Source: an uncultured Clostridia bacterium
Lineage (GTDB): Bacteria; Bacillota; Clostridia; Oscillospirales; Acutalibacteraceae
Assembly (NCBI GenBank): GCA_947631855.1
Contig: CANRMX010000001.1
Coordinates: 1-64,000 of the forward strand
Length of the DNA: 64,000 bases
Direction of reading: 5' to 3'
Positions 17,846-26,062 of this stretch are shown piece by piece (the first letter of the stretch is position 1; each line of letters starts with the position of its first letter). The notes below the pieces were generated by a model. It did no database searches. It was not told where the DNA came from and was given only the letters and a program-made list of their open reading frames with translations. A program made the position numbers and the translations under genes.

Positions 17846-18895
17846 TTATTTTTTGATGTCGCCCCGGTGGGTGACCACCCGGTACCCGATGGACGCCATC
17901 CGCTGCTCCAGGCAGCTCCTGCACTGGGCGGATTCCTCCCCGGTGCAGATCTTGTTGTCGTACAGCTCGTATTTTTTGCGCACGGTCACCGGCGACAGAT
18001 TGGGCATCACCACGTTGGCCCCGGCCTCGATGCCCATCTCCCTGCCCAGGGGATGGATGGTGCCCAGCGCCGTGGTGGAGGGGATCAGCATGGGCGGGTG
18101 GATCAGCCGCAGGATGGACAGCAGGTAGCAGGTCAGCTCCACCGTGCCGCCGGGGCAGTCCCGGAAGGGCGTGTCGTGGTGGGGCACAAAGGGCCCGATG
18201 CCGCACATATCCGGCTTGAATTCCTCCACGAATTTCAAATCCTCCGCCAGCGTCCCGCTGGTCTGATAGGGCGACCCCACCATGAAGCCGCAGCCCACCT
18301 GATAGCCGATCTCCTTCAGATCCCGGAGGCACCGCATCCGGTTGTCGAAGCTCATCTCCGCGGGATGGAGCTTTTCATAGTGGGCCCGGTCGGCGGTCTC
18401 GTGGCGCAGCAGGTAGCGGTCGGCGCCCTGATCGAACAGGTACTGATAGCTTTCCCGGCTCCGCTCGCCCATGGACAGGGTCACGGCGCAGTCCGAGAAT
18501 TTTGCTTTGATCCCGCGCACAACGCCGCCCAGCACAGCATCGGTGAAGTACCCATCCTCGCCGCCCTGGAGCACGAAGGTGCGAAAGCCCAGGGCGTAGC
18601 CTTCCTCCGCGCAGGCCAGGATATCCTCCGGCGTCAGGCGGTAGCGGTCGGCGTGGGGATTGCTCCGGCGGATGCCGCAATAGAGGCAGTCGTTTTTGCA
18701 GATGTTGCTGATCTCGATCAGCCCCCGCACATACACGTCCCGCCCGTAGATGGCCTGCCGCACCGGCACTGCCCGGGCCTTGAGGGCCTGGGCGGCCTCC
18801 TCGTCCCGGCCGTCCAGCAGGGCCCGATATTCGGCCAAGGAGAGGCTGTGGGCCGCCGCCAGCTTTTCGATGAGGGCAAGGACCTCCCCGGTCAT
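17846..18895 (-). CDS. hydE: FeFe-hydrogenase maturase HydE (radical SAM)
   Basis: This is a 349-residue radical SAM protein with the CX3CX2C motif CKNDCLYCG, followed by IRRSNPHADRYRL. HydE acts with HydG to build the azadithiolate-bridged [2Fe] unit. The segment FRTFVLQGGEDGYF is typical. The start MTGEVLALIEKL at 18895 overlaps the stop of the upstream regulator gene as ATGA, indicating translational coupling. An open frame continues upstream but belongs to the overlapping gene. Confidence 0.93.
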   Translation of the reverse strand: MTGEVLALIEKLAAAHSLSLAEYRALLDGRDEEAAQALKARAVPVRQAIYGRDVYVRGLIEISNICKNDCLYCGIRRSNPHADRYRLTPEDILACAEEGYALGFRTFVLQGGEDGYFTDAVLGGVVRGIKAKFSDCAVTLSMGERSRESYQYLFDQGADRYLLRHETADRAHYEKLHPAEMSFDNRMRCLRDLKEIGYQVGCGFMVGSPYQTSGTLAEDLKFVEEFKPDMCGIGPFVPHHDTPFRDCPGGTVELTCYLLSILRLIHPPMLIPSTTALGTIHPLGREMGIEAGANVVMPNLSPVTVRKKYELYDNKICTGEESAQCRSCLEQRMASIGYRVVTHRGDIKK

Positions 18896-19164
18896 GGCTG
18901 CTCCCCGTCGCCGGTGACGGAGGAGTAGGCGGTCTTCACGCTGACGCCTGCAAGCCCCCCGACCTTCCCAGCCAGCGCGGAGATCACGTCCTGGGGCGCG
19001 TCGATGGCGATGGAGATGATGTTGATCTTCTTCGCCCGGTAGGGGATGCCCATCCGCCCGATGATAAATTCGCCGTATTCGTGGAGGATGGCGTTGAGGG
19101 GTTCCACCGCTTCGCCGCTCTCCACGATGATGCTCATCACGGCCACTCTGGTCCGCATCTTCAT
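18892..19164 (-). CDS. TM1266-type putative iron-only hydrogenase system regulator
   Basis: This is a 90-residue ACT-like protein of the TM_1266 family, regularly found directly upstream of hydE, hydF and hydG and named as a putative regulator of the iron-only hydrogenase system. The sequence RVAVMSIIVES and the C-terminal VKTAYSSVTG fit. The fold is ferredoxin-like, related to NikR C-terminal domains, with no DNA-binding domain visible. The start at ATG 19164 follows AGGAAAGGA; ATG 19158 is an alternative giving 88 residues. It is the first gene of the operon TM1266-hydE-hydG-hydF. Confidence 0.85.
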   Translation of the reverse strand: MKMRTRVAVMSIIVESGEAVEPLNAILHEYGEFIIGRMGIPYRAKKINIISIAIDAPQDVISALAGKVGGLAGVSVKTAYSSVTGDGEQP

Positions 19165-19202
19165 TCTTCCTTTCCTGTGGATTTTCCTGGCTTTCCTGCA
19201 AC

Positions 19203-19293
19203 AAAAAGAGCCGCGCCCTGCGGCACGGCAACACATCCTGACCGTACCTTCCGCGGCAGGCCGGAGCCTTATAGGCCGCCTTTCACGTCAGGA
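19203..19293 (-). promoter_or_regulatory. Candidate riboswitch/attenuator of the hyd operon
   Basis: On the minus strand, a closed domain (UCCUGAC 19293-19287 pairing with GUCAGGA 19242-19236) is followed at once by the terminator GCCGUGCC-GCAG-GGCGCGGC (19229-19210) and UCUUUUU. The segment GGUACGG (19248-19242) is complementary over seven bases to CCGUGCC (19228-19222) of the terminator. This gives an antiterminator that excludes both the closing stem and the terminator. The start codon lies about 40 bases downstream. I do not recognise a known aptamer class. Confidence 0.65.
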
Positions 19294-19301
19294 ACGCTCC
19301 T

Positions 19302-19330
19302 ATTATACACGTACCGGCGGCAAATGTAAA
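19302..19330 (-). promoter_or_regulatory. Promoter of the hyd maturation operon
   Basis: On the minus strand, TTTACA (19330-19325) and TATAAT (19307-19302) are spaced by 17 bases. The predicted start of transcription falls at the beginning of the structured leader. Confidence 0.8.
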
Positions 19331-19354
19331 GAGGTTTGTGCTGGCAAAAAAATC

Positions 19355-19384
19355 GAAAAGTTGTTCTCAACAAGGCAACTTTTC
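19355..19384. repeat. 9-bp inverted repeat upstream of the holin gene
   Basis: GAAAAGTTG (19355-19363) and CAACTTTTC (19376-19384) form a perfect inverted repeat 50 bases upstream of the holin start. It could be an operator or a leader hairpin. Confidence 0.5.
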
Positions 19385-19435
19385 CGGTCTGCGGCGGGCG
19401 GGATAGCAGTCACAGTTTCGGGAGGTGAAGATACT

Positions 19436-19876
19436 ATGAATAGTGTGACGGTCAAAAACACCGTGCTGGCCGTACTGGCTGTGCTGGGCGGCGGCATCGC
19501 CCAGCTTTTGGGCGGCTGGGACGGGGCATTGCAGACGCTGGTGGCCATGATGGCAGCGGACTCCCTCACCGGGCTCACGGTGGCGGGGGTGTTCAAGCGG
19601 TCGTCCAAGACTCCGGCAGGGGCGCTGGAAAGCCGGGCCTGCTTCAAGGGGCTGATCCGCAAGGGCTTCATGCTGCTGCTGGTGTTCCTGGCGGTGCTGC
19701 TGGACCGGGCGGCGGGCACGGCGGTGGTGCGGCCGGCGGTGTGTATGTTTTTCATCGCTAACGAGGCCCTGAGCATCCTGGAAAATTTCGGCCTGATGGG
19801 CGTGCCCTATCCGAAATTTCTGAAAAATATGCTGGAGGCCCTGCGGGACCACGGCGACGAAGGAGGCGAGAAATGA
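19436..19876 (+). CDS. Phage holin family protein
   Basis: This is a 146-residue small membrane protein of the toxin-secretion/phage-lysis holin family (PF05105). There are several hydrophobic segments (NTVLAVLAVLGGGIAQLL, LVAMMAADSLTGLTVA, GFMLLLVFLAVLLD, VCMFFIANEALSIL) and the typical 'ANEALSILEN' and 'GVPYPKFL' motifs. Holins open the membrane for murein hydrolases. The start ATG 19436 has GGAGGTGA seven bases upstream. The next gene is an amidase, so this is a holin/endolysin pair with no other phage gene around, probably a domesticated or stand-alone lysis or secretion module. Confidence 0.85.
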   Translation: MNSVTVKNTVLAVLAVLGGGIAQLLGGWDGALQTLVAMMAADSLTGLTVAGVFKRSSKTPAGALESRACFKGLIRKGFMLLLVFLAVLLDRAAGTAVVRPAVCMFFIANEALSILENFGLMGVPYPKFLKNMLEALRDHGDEGGEK

Positions 19877-19958
19877 TACGCTGACGATCCGGCAAAACCT
19901 TTGCCCGCCGGAAAAGTACCCCCTCAAGTGCCCGTACACCCGGACGCCCCGGTTTCTG

Positions 19959-20594
19959 GTGATCCACAACACCGCCAACGACGCCCCGGCGGAGAATGAG
20001 GTGGCCTATATGCTTAGGAATACCGAGGAGGTGTCCTTCCACTTCGCGGTGGACGACCGAGAGGCGGTGCAGGGGCTGCCGCTGGACAGGAACGCCTGGG
20101 CTGCCGGCGACGGCACAGGCCCGGGCAATATGCAGGGGATCCACATTGAAATCTGCTATTCCCTTTCCGGCGGAGAGCGCTTTGCCCGCAGCGAAGCAAA
20201 CGCCGCCGAGCTCTGCGCCCGGCTGCTGAAACAATACGGCTGGGGGCTGGGCAAAATCACCAAGCACCAGGATTATAACGGCAAATACTGCCCCCACCGC
20301 ACGCTGGATTTGGGATGGGAGCGCTTTTTGCAGCTGGTGCGGGACAAATACGACAAGCTGGAGGAGGACGACATGACAAAAGCCGAAGTGGAGAAGATCA
20401 TCGCGGACTACCTGGCCGGGCTGGGCAAAAAGAACGCCAGCGGCTGGGCGGAGCCCGCCATTGCCGACTGCAAGGCCCGGGGCATCATGGTGGGCGACGG
20501 GGACGGGAATTTCTGGCCCCAGTCCTTCGTGACCCGGCAGGAGCTGGCCCAGGTGGCGGCGAAGCTGGCGGGCCTTACCGATCAGGACAGATAA
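19959..20594 (+). CDS. N-acetylmuramoyl-L-alanine amidase (Ami_2) with SLH-like tail
   Basis: This is a zinc amidase that cleaves the amide bond between N-acetylmuramic acid and L-alanine. Motifs are IHNTAND (first zinc His), SFHFAVDD, GIHIEICYS and KHQDYNGKYCPHRT (second His, with the Cys replacing the usual ligand region). After residue 140 there is a linker and an SLH-like half-domain (ARGIMVGDGDGNFWPQSFVTR). Family homology continues upstream of GTG 19959, through LKCPYTRTPRFLV back to about 19881. The well-placed ATG 19873 (AGGAGG six bases before, ATGA overlap with the holin stop) hits TGA after three codons in its own frame. Either a base was lost near the start or translation begins at a weak codon. 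Confidence 0.8.
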   Translation: MIHNTANDAPAENEVAYMLRNTEEVSFHFAVDDREAVQGLPLDRNAWAAGDGTGPGNMQGIHIEICYSLSGGERFARSEANAAELCARLLKQYGWGLGKITKHQDYNGKYCPHRTLDLGWERFLQLVRDKYDKLEEDDMTKAEVEKIIADYLAGLGKKNASGWAEPAIADCKARGIMVGDGDGNFWPQSFVTRQELAQVAAKLAGLTDQDR

Positions 20595-20598
20595 GCAA

Positions 20599-20635
20599 AT
20601 CCCCGGTCTGCGAAAGGCCGGGGATCGCTTTATTT
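20599..20635 (+). terminator. Terminator between the amidase and the transglutaminase gene
   Basis: ATCCCCGG pairs with CCGGGGAT around a GCGA-containing loop, followed by CGCTTTATTTT. It can serve both converging genes. Confidence 0.7.
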
Positions 20636-23179
20636 TCAGAACCATGCCAACAGGTATTTGCAGCGCAGCCGGGTCAGGCGGGGCAGGGTCTCCTCCAGCC
20701 GATGGGAGAGGGACTGGGCGTAATCGGCCAGGCGGGCCAGTTCCTCCGGCGAAAGGGCGTGATTGCTGAACCGGGCCTTCTGCACCAGCAGCAAAATCTC
20801 CTGGGGCGGGTCGGAGAAGCCATGCAGCCGCGCCGCGCCGAAGGCCGTCATGCGCAGGATGCGCTGATACAGCAGCAGCGCGGCCTTATTGGGCTCTGCC
20901 TGGGCGACTTTCGCGGCCCAGCGCCGCAGCCGCACCCGGCGGCTTGCTCCTATCGCGGCCAGCAGCCCGGGCAGGACAAGCCCCCACAGCAGCGGTCTGG
21001 GGTCGAAAGATTTTCCTGCCGCCACGGGTGGCGGCGAAGGCGAGACGGCGGGCAGCACGCCGGACGGTTCCGGGGCGTCGCTGGCAAGGTCCTCCGGGCT
21101 GCTGACGGGGTCTTCTTCCTCCTGGGGCGCAGGGGTGCCGTCGTCGCCGGATGTTCCCGTGCCCTCCGCGCCTTGGGCGAGCTCCTCGGGAGAAGCAGCG
21201 ATATACTGGGCCGGGGTGACCTCCACCGGCACCCAGCCCGCGCCGCCCCAATAGACCTCCACCCAGGCGTGGGCACAGTAATCCGGGACGTTCGTCCAGC
21301 TGCCGGAAGCATCGGGCGATACTGCATACCCCTGGGCAAACCGGGCGGGCACTCCGGCGCTGCGCAGCAGCAGCACCGCCGCCGAGGCGAAGTGGACGCA
21401 GAAGCCCTCTTTGCTTTCGGAGAGGAAATACCGCACAAAATCCTCCTCCTGGGGCGCGGCCTCCGGCGTGAGGGTGTAGGTGTATTCCGCCGTGAACAGC
21501 TCCCGTATCCGGCGGATGAGATCGTTCCGCTGCTCCTGGGCGGAGGACATGCCCATGCCGGTGGAAAGGGAAAGGCGGTGCTGTGCCCGGAACTGGTCCA
21601 GCCATCCGTCCATGCCGTCGGGCAGGGCGGTGTACCGGTCGTAGACGAAATCCGCATAGTTTTTCTCGTGGAGCAGAATGGAACGGCTTGTGCCGTCCAG
21701 CAGCCGGAGCCAGGCTTCAGGGTACGCATAGCGGTCGGCCGCGTCCACCGAGCGGATGCTTCCGGCGGTGACGCCGATGTCCATCTTCAAATCGTCGTTC
21801 TGGGAGATGCGCCCCAGCCGGAAGAACATCTCCATCCCGCTGGAATAATCGTCCCCATAGGGCAGGGGCGCGGTGGTGAACGCGTATTCGCTGGGCGCGT
21901 TCCCCATCCGCGAGGGGGCCAGATAGCCGTCCTGATAGAACTGGGCCGCGTCGGGCAGGGCGGCGTCCGGGAACAGCCCGTAGGGCAGATAGAGCGTGTC
22001 CGGGTTTTCCCGGAGATCTTTCACCGAAAGGGTGTAGCTGCCCTGGGACAGGCCGGAATCGTAATTATGGGCGTAGGCCCCATAGAGGGTCTGGGCGAAG
22101 CCGTCCGGCGAAAGGGCCGTGGCCTGCCGGGCGTCCATCCCGGTGAAATTCTCCCAGCTGTGGCCGGTGTAGACGCTGCCCGAAAAGCTCTTGAGGTATT
22201 CCAGGCCGGAGAAGGCCGGGCTGCCGGAGGAGCGGACCTTGCTGATCTGCATCACGGTCTCCCCGGTGTATTGGGGATTTTCCAGCTCCGCCAGATCCAC
22301 CACCCGGCTGGGCGCGCCCAGGCTTTTCTGGAGGGCGGCGGTGAGATCCCCGGAATGGGTGAGACCGTCCCGAAGGGCCGCCACCGCCGGAGGCCGCTGA
22401 TACCGGGAGCGTGGGAAAACCGCATACACCCCCACCATCCCGACGAGCAGCATGGGCAGCAAAAGCAGCGCGGCGGGCCGCAGGAAAGCCTCCCCGGAGG
22501 CGCGGTACCGGCGGCGGTCCTCCACCAGCCGGCGGCGCTGGCCCATGGAAGGGGCGGCCAGCAGCAGGAACATCCAGAACAGCAGGACCGCCGCCAGTGC
22601 CCAGGCGCTGGGCAGGAAGGAGATGGCCAAGGGGATGAGGAAGAAAGTGCCGGTGAGCAGGAAGCACCCCATGGCGCTGTGGAAGCGGATCAGCAGCAGG
22701 GCAAGCAGCCAGAAGAAGGGATAGGCCAGCATCAGGGCGAAAAAAGTCATCAGCTGGCTCGACCGGGTGTTGGTGGCAAAGGTGGTTTGCAGCGTGGGCA
22801 GCGCCAGGCCGAATTTATCCCGATAGGCGGAAAGGATCACGTTGGCGGTGCGCAGCGCGCCCTGCAGCAGATCGCCGAACCGCCGCCAGACGATCCCCGC
22901 CCAAAGCAGCGCCATGGGCACGGCAATCCACCCGCCGCCCCGGGCCATGGAGAACTGGGCGGCGCACAGCAGGGCCAGGAAAATCCCCACGACAAGGACG
23001 GGCACGGGATCGATGGAGAAATCCAGCCCAGTGTACAGGCTGCCAAAAGCGCCGGCGAAACCCAGCAGCAGCAGCGCGGCATACACCGAGAACCGGGAGA
23101 AAAACCCGGGCCGTGGGGTGAGCAGGCCGGGCTTGTCCAGCAGCGGAATTCGCCGGGGATCGGCTTTTCCGGGCTTCAT
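20636..23179 (-). CDS. Transglutaminase-like membrane protein (TgpA type)
   Basis: This is an 847-residue protein with about six membrane segments in the first 230 residues, an extracytoplasmic domain and a transglutaminase core at about 550-650, then one more membrane segment (LLWGLVLPGLLAAIGA) and a cytoplasmic tail with a DUF4129-like pattern. Catalytic features are Cys in EGFCVHFAS and His in DYCAHAWVEVYW; the third position lies in WVPVEVTP, where Glu replaces Asp as in many clostridial members. It belongs to the operon moxR-DUF58-tgpA, a widespread trio of unclear function linked to cell-envelope protein processing. GGAGGAAG precedes the start by four bases. Confidence 0.85.
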   Translation of the reverse strand: MKPGKADPRRIPLLDKPGLLTPRPGFFSRFSVYAALLLLGFAGAFGSLYTGLDFSIDPVPVLVVGIFLALLCAAQFSMARGGGWIAVPMALLWAGIVWRRFGDLLQGALRTANVILSAYRDKFGLALPTLQTTFATNTRSSQLMTFFALMLAYPFFWLLALLLIRFHSAMGCFLLTGTFFLIPLAISFLPSAWALAAVLLFWMFLLLAAPSMGQRRRLVEDRRRYRASGEAFLRPAALLLLPMLLVGMVGVYAVFPRSRYQRPPAVAALRDGLTHSGDLTAALQKSLGAPSRVVDLAELENPQYTGETVMQISKVRSSGSPAFSGLEYLKSFSGSVYTGHSWENFTGMDARQATALSPDGFAQTLYGAYAHNYDSGLSQGSYTLSVKDLRENPDTLYLPYGLFPDAALPDAAQFYQDGYLAPSRMGNAPSEYAFTTAPLPYGDDYSSGMEMFFRLGRISQNDDLKMDIGVTAGSIRSVDAADRYAYPEAWLRLLDGTSRSILLHEKNYADFVYDRYTALPDGMDGWLDQFRAQHRLSLSTGMGMSSAQEQRNDLIRRIRELFTAEYTYTLTPEAAPQEEDFVRYFLSESKEGFCVHFASAAVLLLRSAGVPARFAQGYAVSPDASGSWTNVPDYCAHAWVEVYWGGAGWVPVEVTPAQYIAASPEELAQGAEGTGTSGDDGTPAPQEEEDPVSSPEDLASDAPEPSGVLPAVSPSPPPVAAGKSFDPRPLLWGLVLPGLLAAIGASRRVRLRRWAAKVAQAEPNKAALLLYQRILRMTAFGAARLHGFSDPPQEILLLVQKARFSNHALSPEELARLADYAQSLSHRLEETLPRLTRLRCKYLLAWF

Positions 23180-23212
23180 GGCGCTTCCTCCTTTCCGTTG
23201 GATTTCTGTTCC

Positions 23213-24346
23213 CTAGAGCGCGAAATCTTTCAGGTCTTCCGTGAGATTCCCGGGCCGCACCCGGGTGGCCGCCCCGCCCTCTATGGGAGACGCGCTGACC
23301 GCCACCGTGCGGACCGTGGTGCCGGGAAAGGCATGGAACACCGCCGCCACCGCCTCTCTGGGGCGGCAGCTCAAGTACAGGCCGGTGGAGAGATCGGGGG
23401 GCAGATCGGCTTCCCGGAGGCCGGGCAGGTCGCCCGTGCGGATGCGCAGCAGCAATTCGCCCAGCGCCGGGGCCAGCTCCTCCGCCTCCCGAATGGCTAT
23501 CACTTCCAGCGACGCGTCCGCATTCAGATATCCCACCCGGTGGCCCACGCCCTGTTCGCTGAGCCGGGCGGAAAGGGTGGCGAACACGTCCAGCAGGGCG
23601 TCCCGCTCCTCGGGGGAGCCGTTGACTTCCAGCAGGAAAAAGGGCTGCTTTTCCACCGGCTGGCCCATTTCCTTGACCAGCGTGTGCCCTACCTTTTCCG
23701 ACAGCTTCCAGTGGATGCGGGAGGCCCGGTCGCCCTCCCGGTATTCCCGGAGGGAGAAAAGCTCCGCCGGGTCTTCGCCGGGCCGGGGCGCAAAGAGGCT
23801 GTCCGTCTCGGCGGCGGGCGTATCGGGATGGAGAAATTCCGTGGCCGCCGGGTGGATCGCCGGATAGAACAGCACCGTGCAGCCGGCGTCGGGGCCCAGC
23901 TTCACCTTGCGGGAGAACAGCCCTGCGTAGTCGTACACACGGGCTTTTGTGATCCTGCATAGGATGCGCCCGCAGGTGGGCGAGCTCAGCTTATGGGTGA
24001 AGGTCACGGGCGTTCGGGAGGCGGTGGCCCAAAGGGTCTCGTCCCAATATTCGCCGGTGAGGGCGTTTTCCGCTTTCACCTGGAGTTTCACCCGGCCGCT
24101 GGGCAGGAGGAACCGGCCGGTGACGGTGAGCAGCAGGGACACCCCCGCGCCTTTGCGGGCCGCGGCGGCGCCGGGCGCCAGTTTCGCCCGCACCCCCAGC
24201 ATCCCCGGCAGGGAGACCAGCAGGGAGAGCACGGGGAAGACCACCGCCAGAATAATGGCGTAATAGGAAAGGTAGCCATCGAAGCAGATGAAAAAAACGG
24301 TGACGCACGCCAGGATCACCAGATAGCCCACCCGCTGCCGGATCAT
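23213..24346 (-). CDS. DUF58 domain protein
   Basis: This is a 377-residue protein with two N-terminal membrane segments (VGYLVILACVTVFFICF and AIILAVVFPVLSLLV), a beta-rich region and the DUF58 signature REYREGDRASRIHWK at about 220. DUF58 proteins have a von Willebrand A-like fold and partner MoxR ATPases. The start overlaps the moxR stop as ATGA; the transglutaminase gene follows after 33 bases. The molecular role is unknown beyond this association. Confidence 0.88.
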   Translation of the reverse strand: MIRQRVGYLVILACVTVFFICFDGYLSYYAIILAVVFPVLSLLVSLPGMLGVRAKLAPGAAAARKGAGVSLLLTVTGRFLLPSGRVKLQVKAENALTGEYWDETLWATASRTPVTFTHKLSSPTCGRILCRITKARVYDYAGLFSRKVKLGPDAGCTVLFYPAIHPAATEFLHPDTPAAETDSLFAPRPGEDPAELFSLREYREGDRASRIHWKLSEKVGHTLVKEMGQPVEKQPFFLLEVNGSPEERDALLDVFATLSARLSEQGVGHRVGYLNADASLEVIAIREAEELAPALGELLLRIRTGDLPGLREADLPPDLSTGLYLSCRPREAVAAVFHAFPGTTVRTVAVSASPIEGGAATRVRPGNLTEDLKDFAL

Positions 24347-25293
24347 GACTGTACCAGCCTGGGCGCGGAAACCGCGCGCAGCACGTCCTCCAGCACCTGC
24401 CGGGCGTCGGTCTCTGTGGCACGGGCCTGGGGCGACAGCGCCACCCGATGCCCAAGCACTTCCAGGAAAAGCTCCTGCACGTCCTCCGGGATCACAAAAT
24501 CCCGGCCCGCCAGCCAGGCGCAGGCGCGGCTCACCCGGATCAGCACCTCGCCCGCCCGGGGACTTGCCCCCAGCCGGAGCAGATTGTTGTCCCGGGTGGC
24601 GGCGCAGAGTTTGGCCACATATTGGTAGAGCTCGTCGGCCACGTACACCTGGCCCACTGCCTCCCGCATCCGCAGGACTTCCTCCAGCGTGGTCACCGGC
24701 CGCACCGAATCCAGCGGACGGGGGCCTTCGGTCTGCTTGAGGATCTTCACCTCCTGCTCCAGCGTGGGATACCCGATGGAGAGCCGGAGCATGAAGCGGT
24801 CCAGCTGGGATTCCGGCAAAGGCTGGGTGCCCACGGAGCCGTAGGGATTCTGGGTGGCGATGACCGTGAAGGACGGGGGCAGCGGGCGGGTCACGCCGTC
24901 CACCGTGACCTGTCCTTCCTCCATGGCCTCCAGCAGGGCGCTCTGGGTCTTGGCCGAGGTGCGGTTGATCTCGTCGGCCAGGAACAGGTTGCAGAAGGCC
25001 GCGCCGGGGCGGTATTCAAAGTGGCCGGCGGCACGGTTATAGACGGAAAACCCCACCACGTCGGCGGGCATGACTTCCGGGGTAAACTGCACCCGGTTAT
25101 AGGAAAGGCTCATGGCCCGGGAAAAGGCCAGGGCAAGGGTGGTCTTCCCGACGCCGGGATTGTCCTCCAGCAGGATGTGCCCGCCGGCCAGGATCGCCAT
25201 GAGCACCTTGCAGATCACCGAATCCTTGCCGATGATCGCCTTGCGCACTTCGGCCACGATCTCCACGGCCTGGGGCTGGGTCAGCTTGATCAC
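24343..25293 (-). CDS. MoxR family AAA+ ATPase
   Basis: This is a 316-residue AAA+ ATPase acting as a chaperone for maturation of envelope or enzyme complexes. Walker A is EDNPGVGKTTLA (about 45), Walker B is NLFLADEINR (about 110) and sensor 1 is VIATQNP; the lid domain follows. I use GTG 25293, because an ATG nearby is in another frame; AAGGGATG lies upstream. It is first in the operon with DUF58 and the transglutaminase. Confidence 0.9.
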   Translation of the reverse strand: MIKLTQPQAVEIVAEVRKAIIGKDSVICKVLMAILAGGHILLEDNPGVGKTTLALAFSRAMSLSYNRVQFTPEVMPADVVGFSVYNRAAGHFEYRPGAAFCNLFLADEINRTSAKTQSALLEAMEEGQVTVDGVTRPLPPSFTVIATQNPYGSVGTQPLPESQLDRFMLRLSIGYPTLEQEVKILKQTEGPRPLDSVRPVTTLEEVLRMREAVGQVYVADELYQYVAKLCAATRDNNLLRLGASPRAGEVLIRVSRACAWLAGRDFVIPEDVQELFLEVLGHRVALSPQARATETDARQVLEDVLRAVSAPRLVQS

Positions 25294-25325
25294 GAAAATT
25301 CATCCCTTTATACAGAAGTACAACA

Positions 25326-25355
25326 AGTATACCACAGATTCGCCCGGAAGCGCAA
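25326..25355 (-). promoter_or_regulatory. Promoter of the moxR operon
   Basis: On the minus strand, TTGCGC (25355-25350) and TATACT (25331-25326), with TGG before it as an extended -10, are spaced by 18 bases. Confidence 0.65.
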
Positions 25356-25392
25356 GGGGAAAGCCGGGAGCGGGAAATCGGATAAAAAAGGG

Positions 25393-25422
25393 TTGACAAA
25401 ATCAACAAAAGTATGGTATACT
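25393..25422 (+). promoter_or_regulatory. Promoter of the cold-shock gene
   Basis: TTGACA (25393-25398) and TATACT (25417-25422), with TGG before it, are spaced by 18 bases. The untranslated leader of about 110 bases is long, as usual for cold-shock genes whose leader folds differently at low temperature. Confidence 0.8.
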
Positions 25423-25540
25423 GCCCATGTATCTAAAAACACGAGCCGAAGTGCGGATTCTTTTCTGTGATGTTCCTCACGCGAGATTCCCCATGCAGCA
25501 AGTGGGTGTGCAGGTACAATCTATTCAGGAGGTGCCGAGG

Positions 25541-25750
25541 ATGAACGGTACGGTTAAGTGGTTCAACGCAGAAAAGGGCTACGGCTTCATCTCCAACGAT
25601 GAAGGCGGCGAAGATGTTTTTGTGCATTTTTCCGCTATCCAGTGCGAAGGCTTCAAGACCCTGGAAGAGGGCCAGAAGGTTTCCTTCGACGTGGAGCCCG
25701 ACCCCAAGAACAGCGCGAAGCTGCGGGCAGTCAACGTTGTGAAGCTGTAA
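25541..25750 (+). CDS. Cold-shock protein (CspA family)
   Basis: This is a 69-residue single OB-fold RNA chaperone. The RNA-binding motifs RNP1 (KGYGFISN) and RNP2 (DVFVHFSAI) are intact. The start [16 protein letters not shown] is canonical and ATG 25541 has AGGAGGT seven bases upstream. It is monocistronic between its own promoter and terminator. It likely melts RNA secondary structure during cold or general stress. Confidence 0.95.
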   Translation: MNGTVKWFNAEKGYGFISNDEGGEDVFVHFSAIQCEGFKTLEEGQKVSFDVEPDPKNSAKLRAVNVVKL

Positions 25751-25771
25751 GATTCAAACTTGACGAAAAGA

Positions 25772-25798
25772 AACCGGGTCTTTATGGCCCGGTTTTTT
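25772..25798 (+). terminator. Terminator of the cold-shock gene
   Basis: AACCGGGTC and GGCCCGGTT form a nine-pair stem with a TTTAT loop and six T. Very similar sequences (GGGTCTTTTATGGCCCGGTTTT and a variant) recur at about 25876 and 26041, so this terminator or its flank has been duplicated into the adjoining repeat island. Confidence 0.9.
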
Positions 25799-26062
25799 AT
25801 GTTTGTACTCGTGCTGATTTGTATTTATTTGTCCCCCCGCCCGTAGGGCGGGGGGACGGAGAAGAAAGGGCAGGGTCTTTTATGGCCCGGTTTTTTGCGG
25901 CCTGAGGCCGCTCTCACTTCGCGGGCTCCGTTCGCTCCGCTCACTTGCCGAGCAGAGGGCGCGGGGTTTTCGGTCGCGCCCGATAGAGATAGGAATGGTC
26001 TCCCCGCCCGTAGGGCGGGGAGACCGAGAAAGAAAAGGCAGGGTCTTTTTAGGCCCGGTTTT

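Noticed and set aside
18896-19234. Longer HydE with an N-terminal extension to 19234
   Set aside because: The extra frame overlaps the TM1266-type gene, has no HydE similarity, and MTGEVLALIEKL at 18895 with ATGA coupling is a better start.
20315-23962. Plus-strand open frame of 1215 codons opposite the transglutaminase gene
   Set aside because: It is a shadow of GC-rich minus-strand genes with clear motifs (TGase Cys/His, DUF58).
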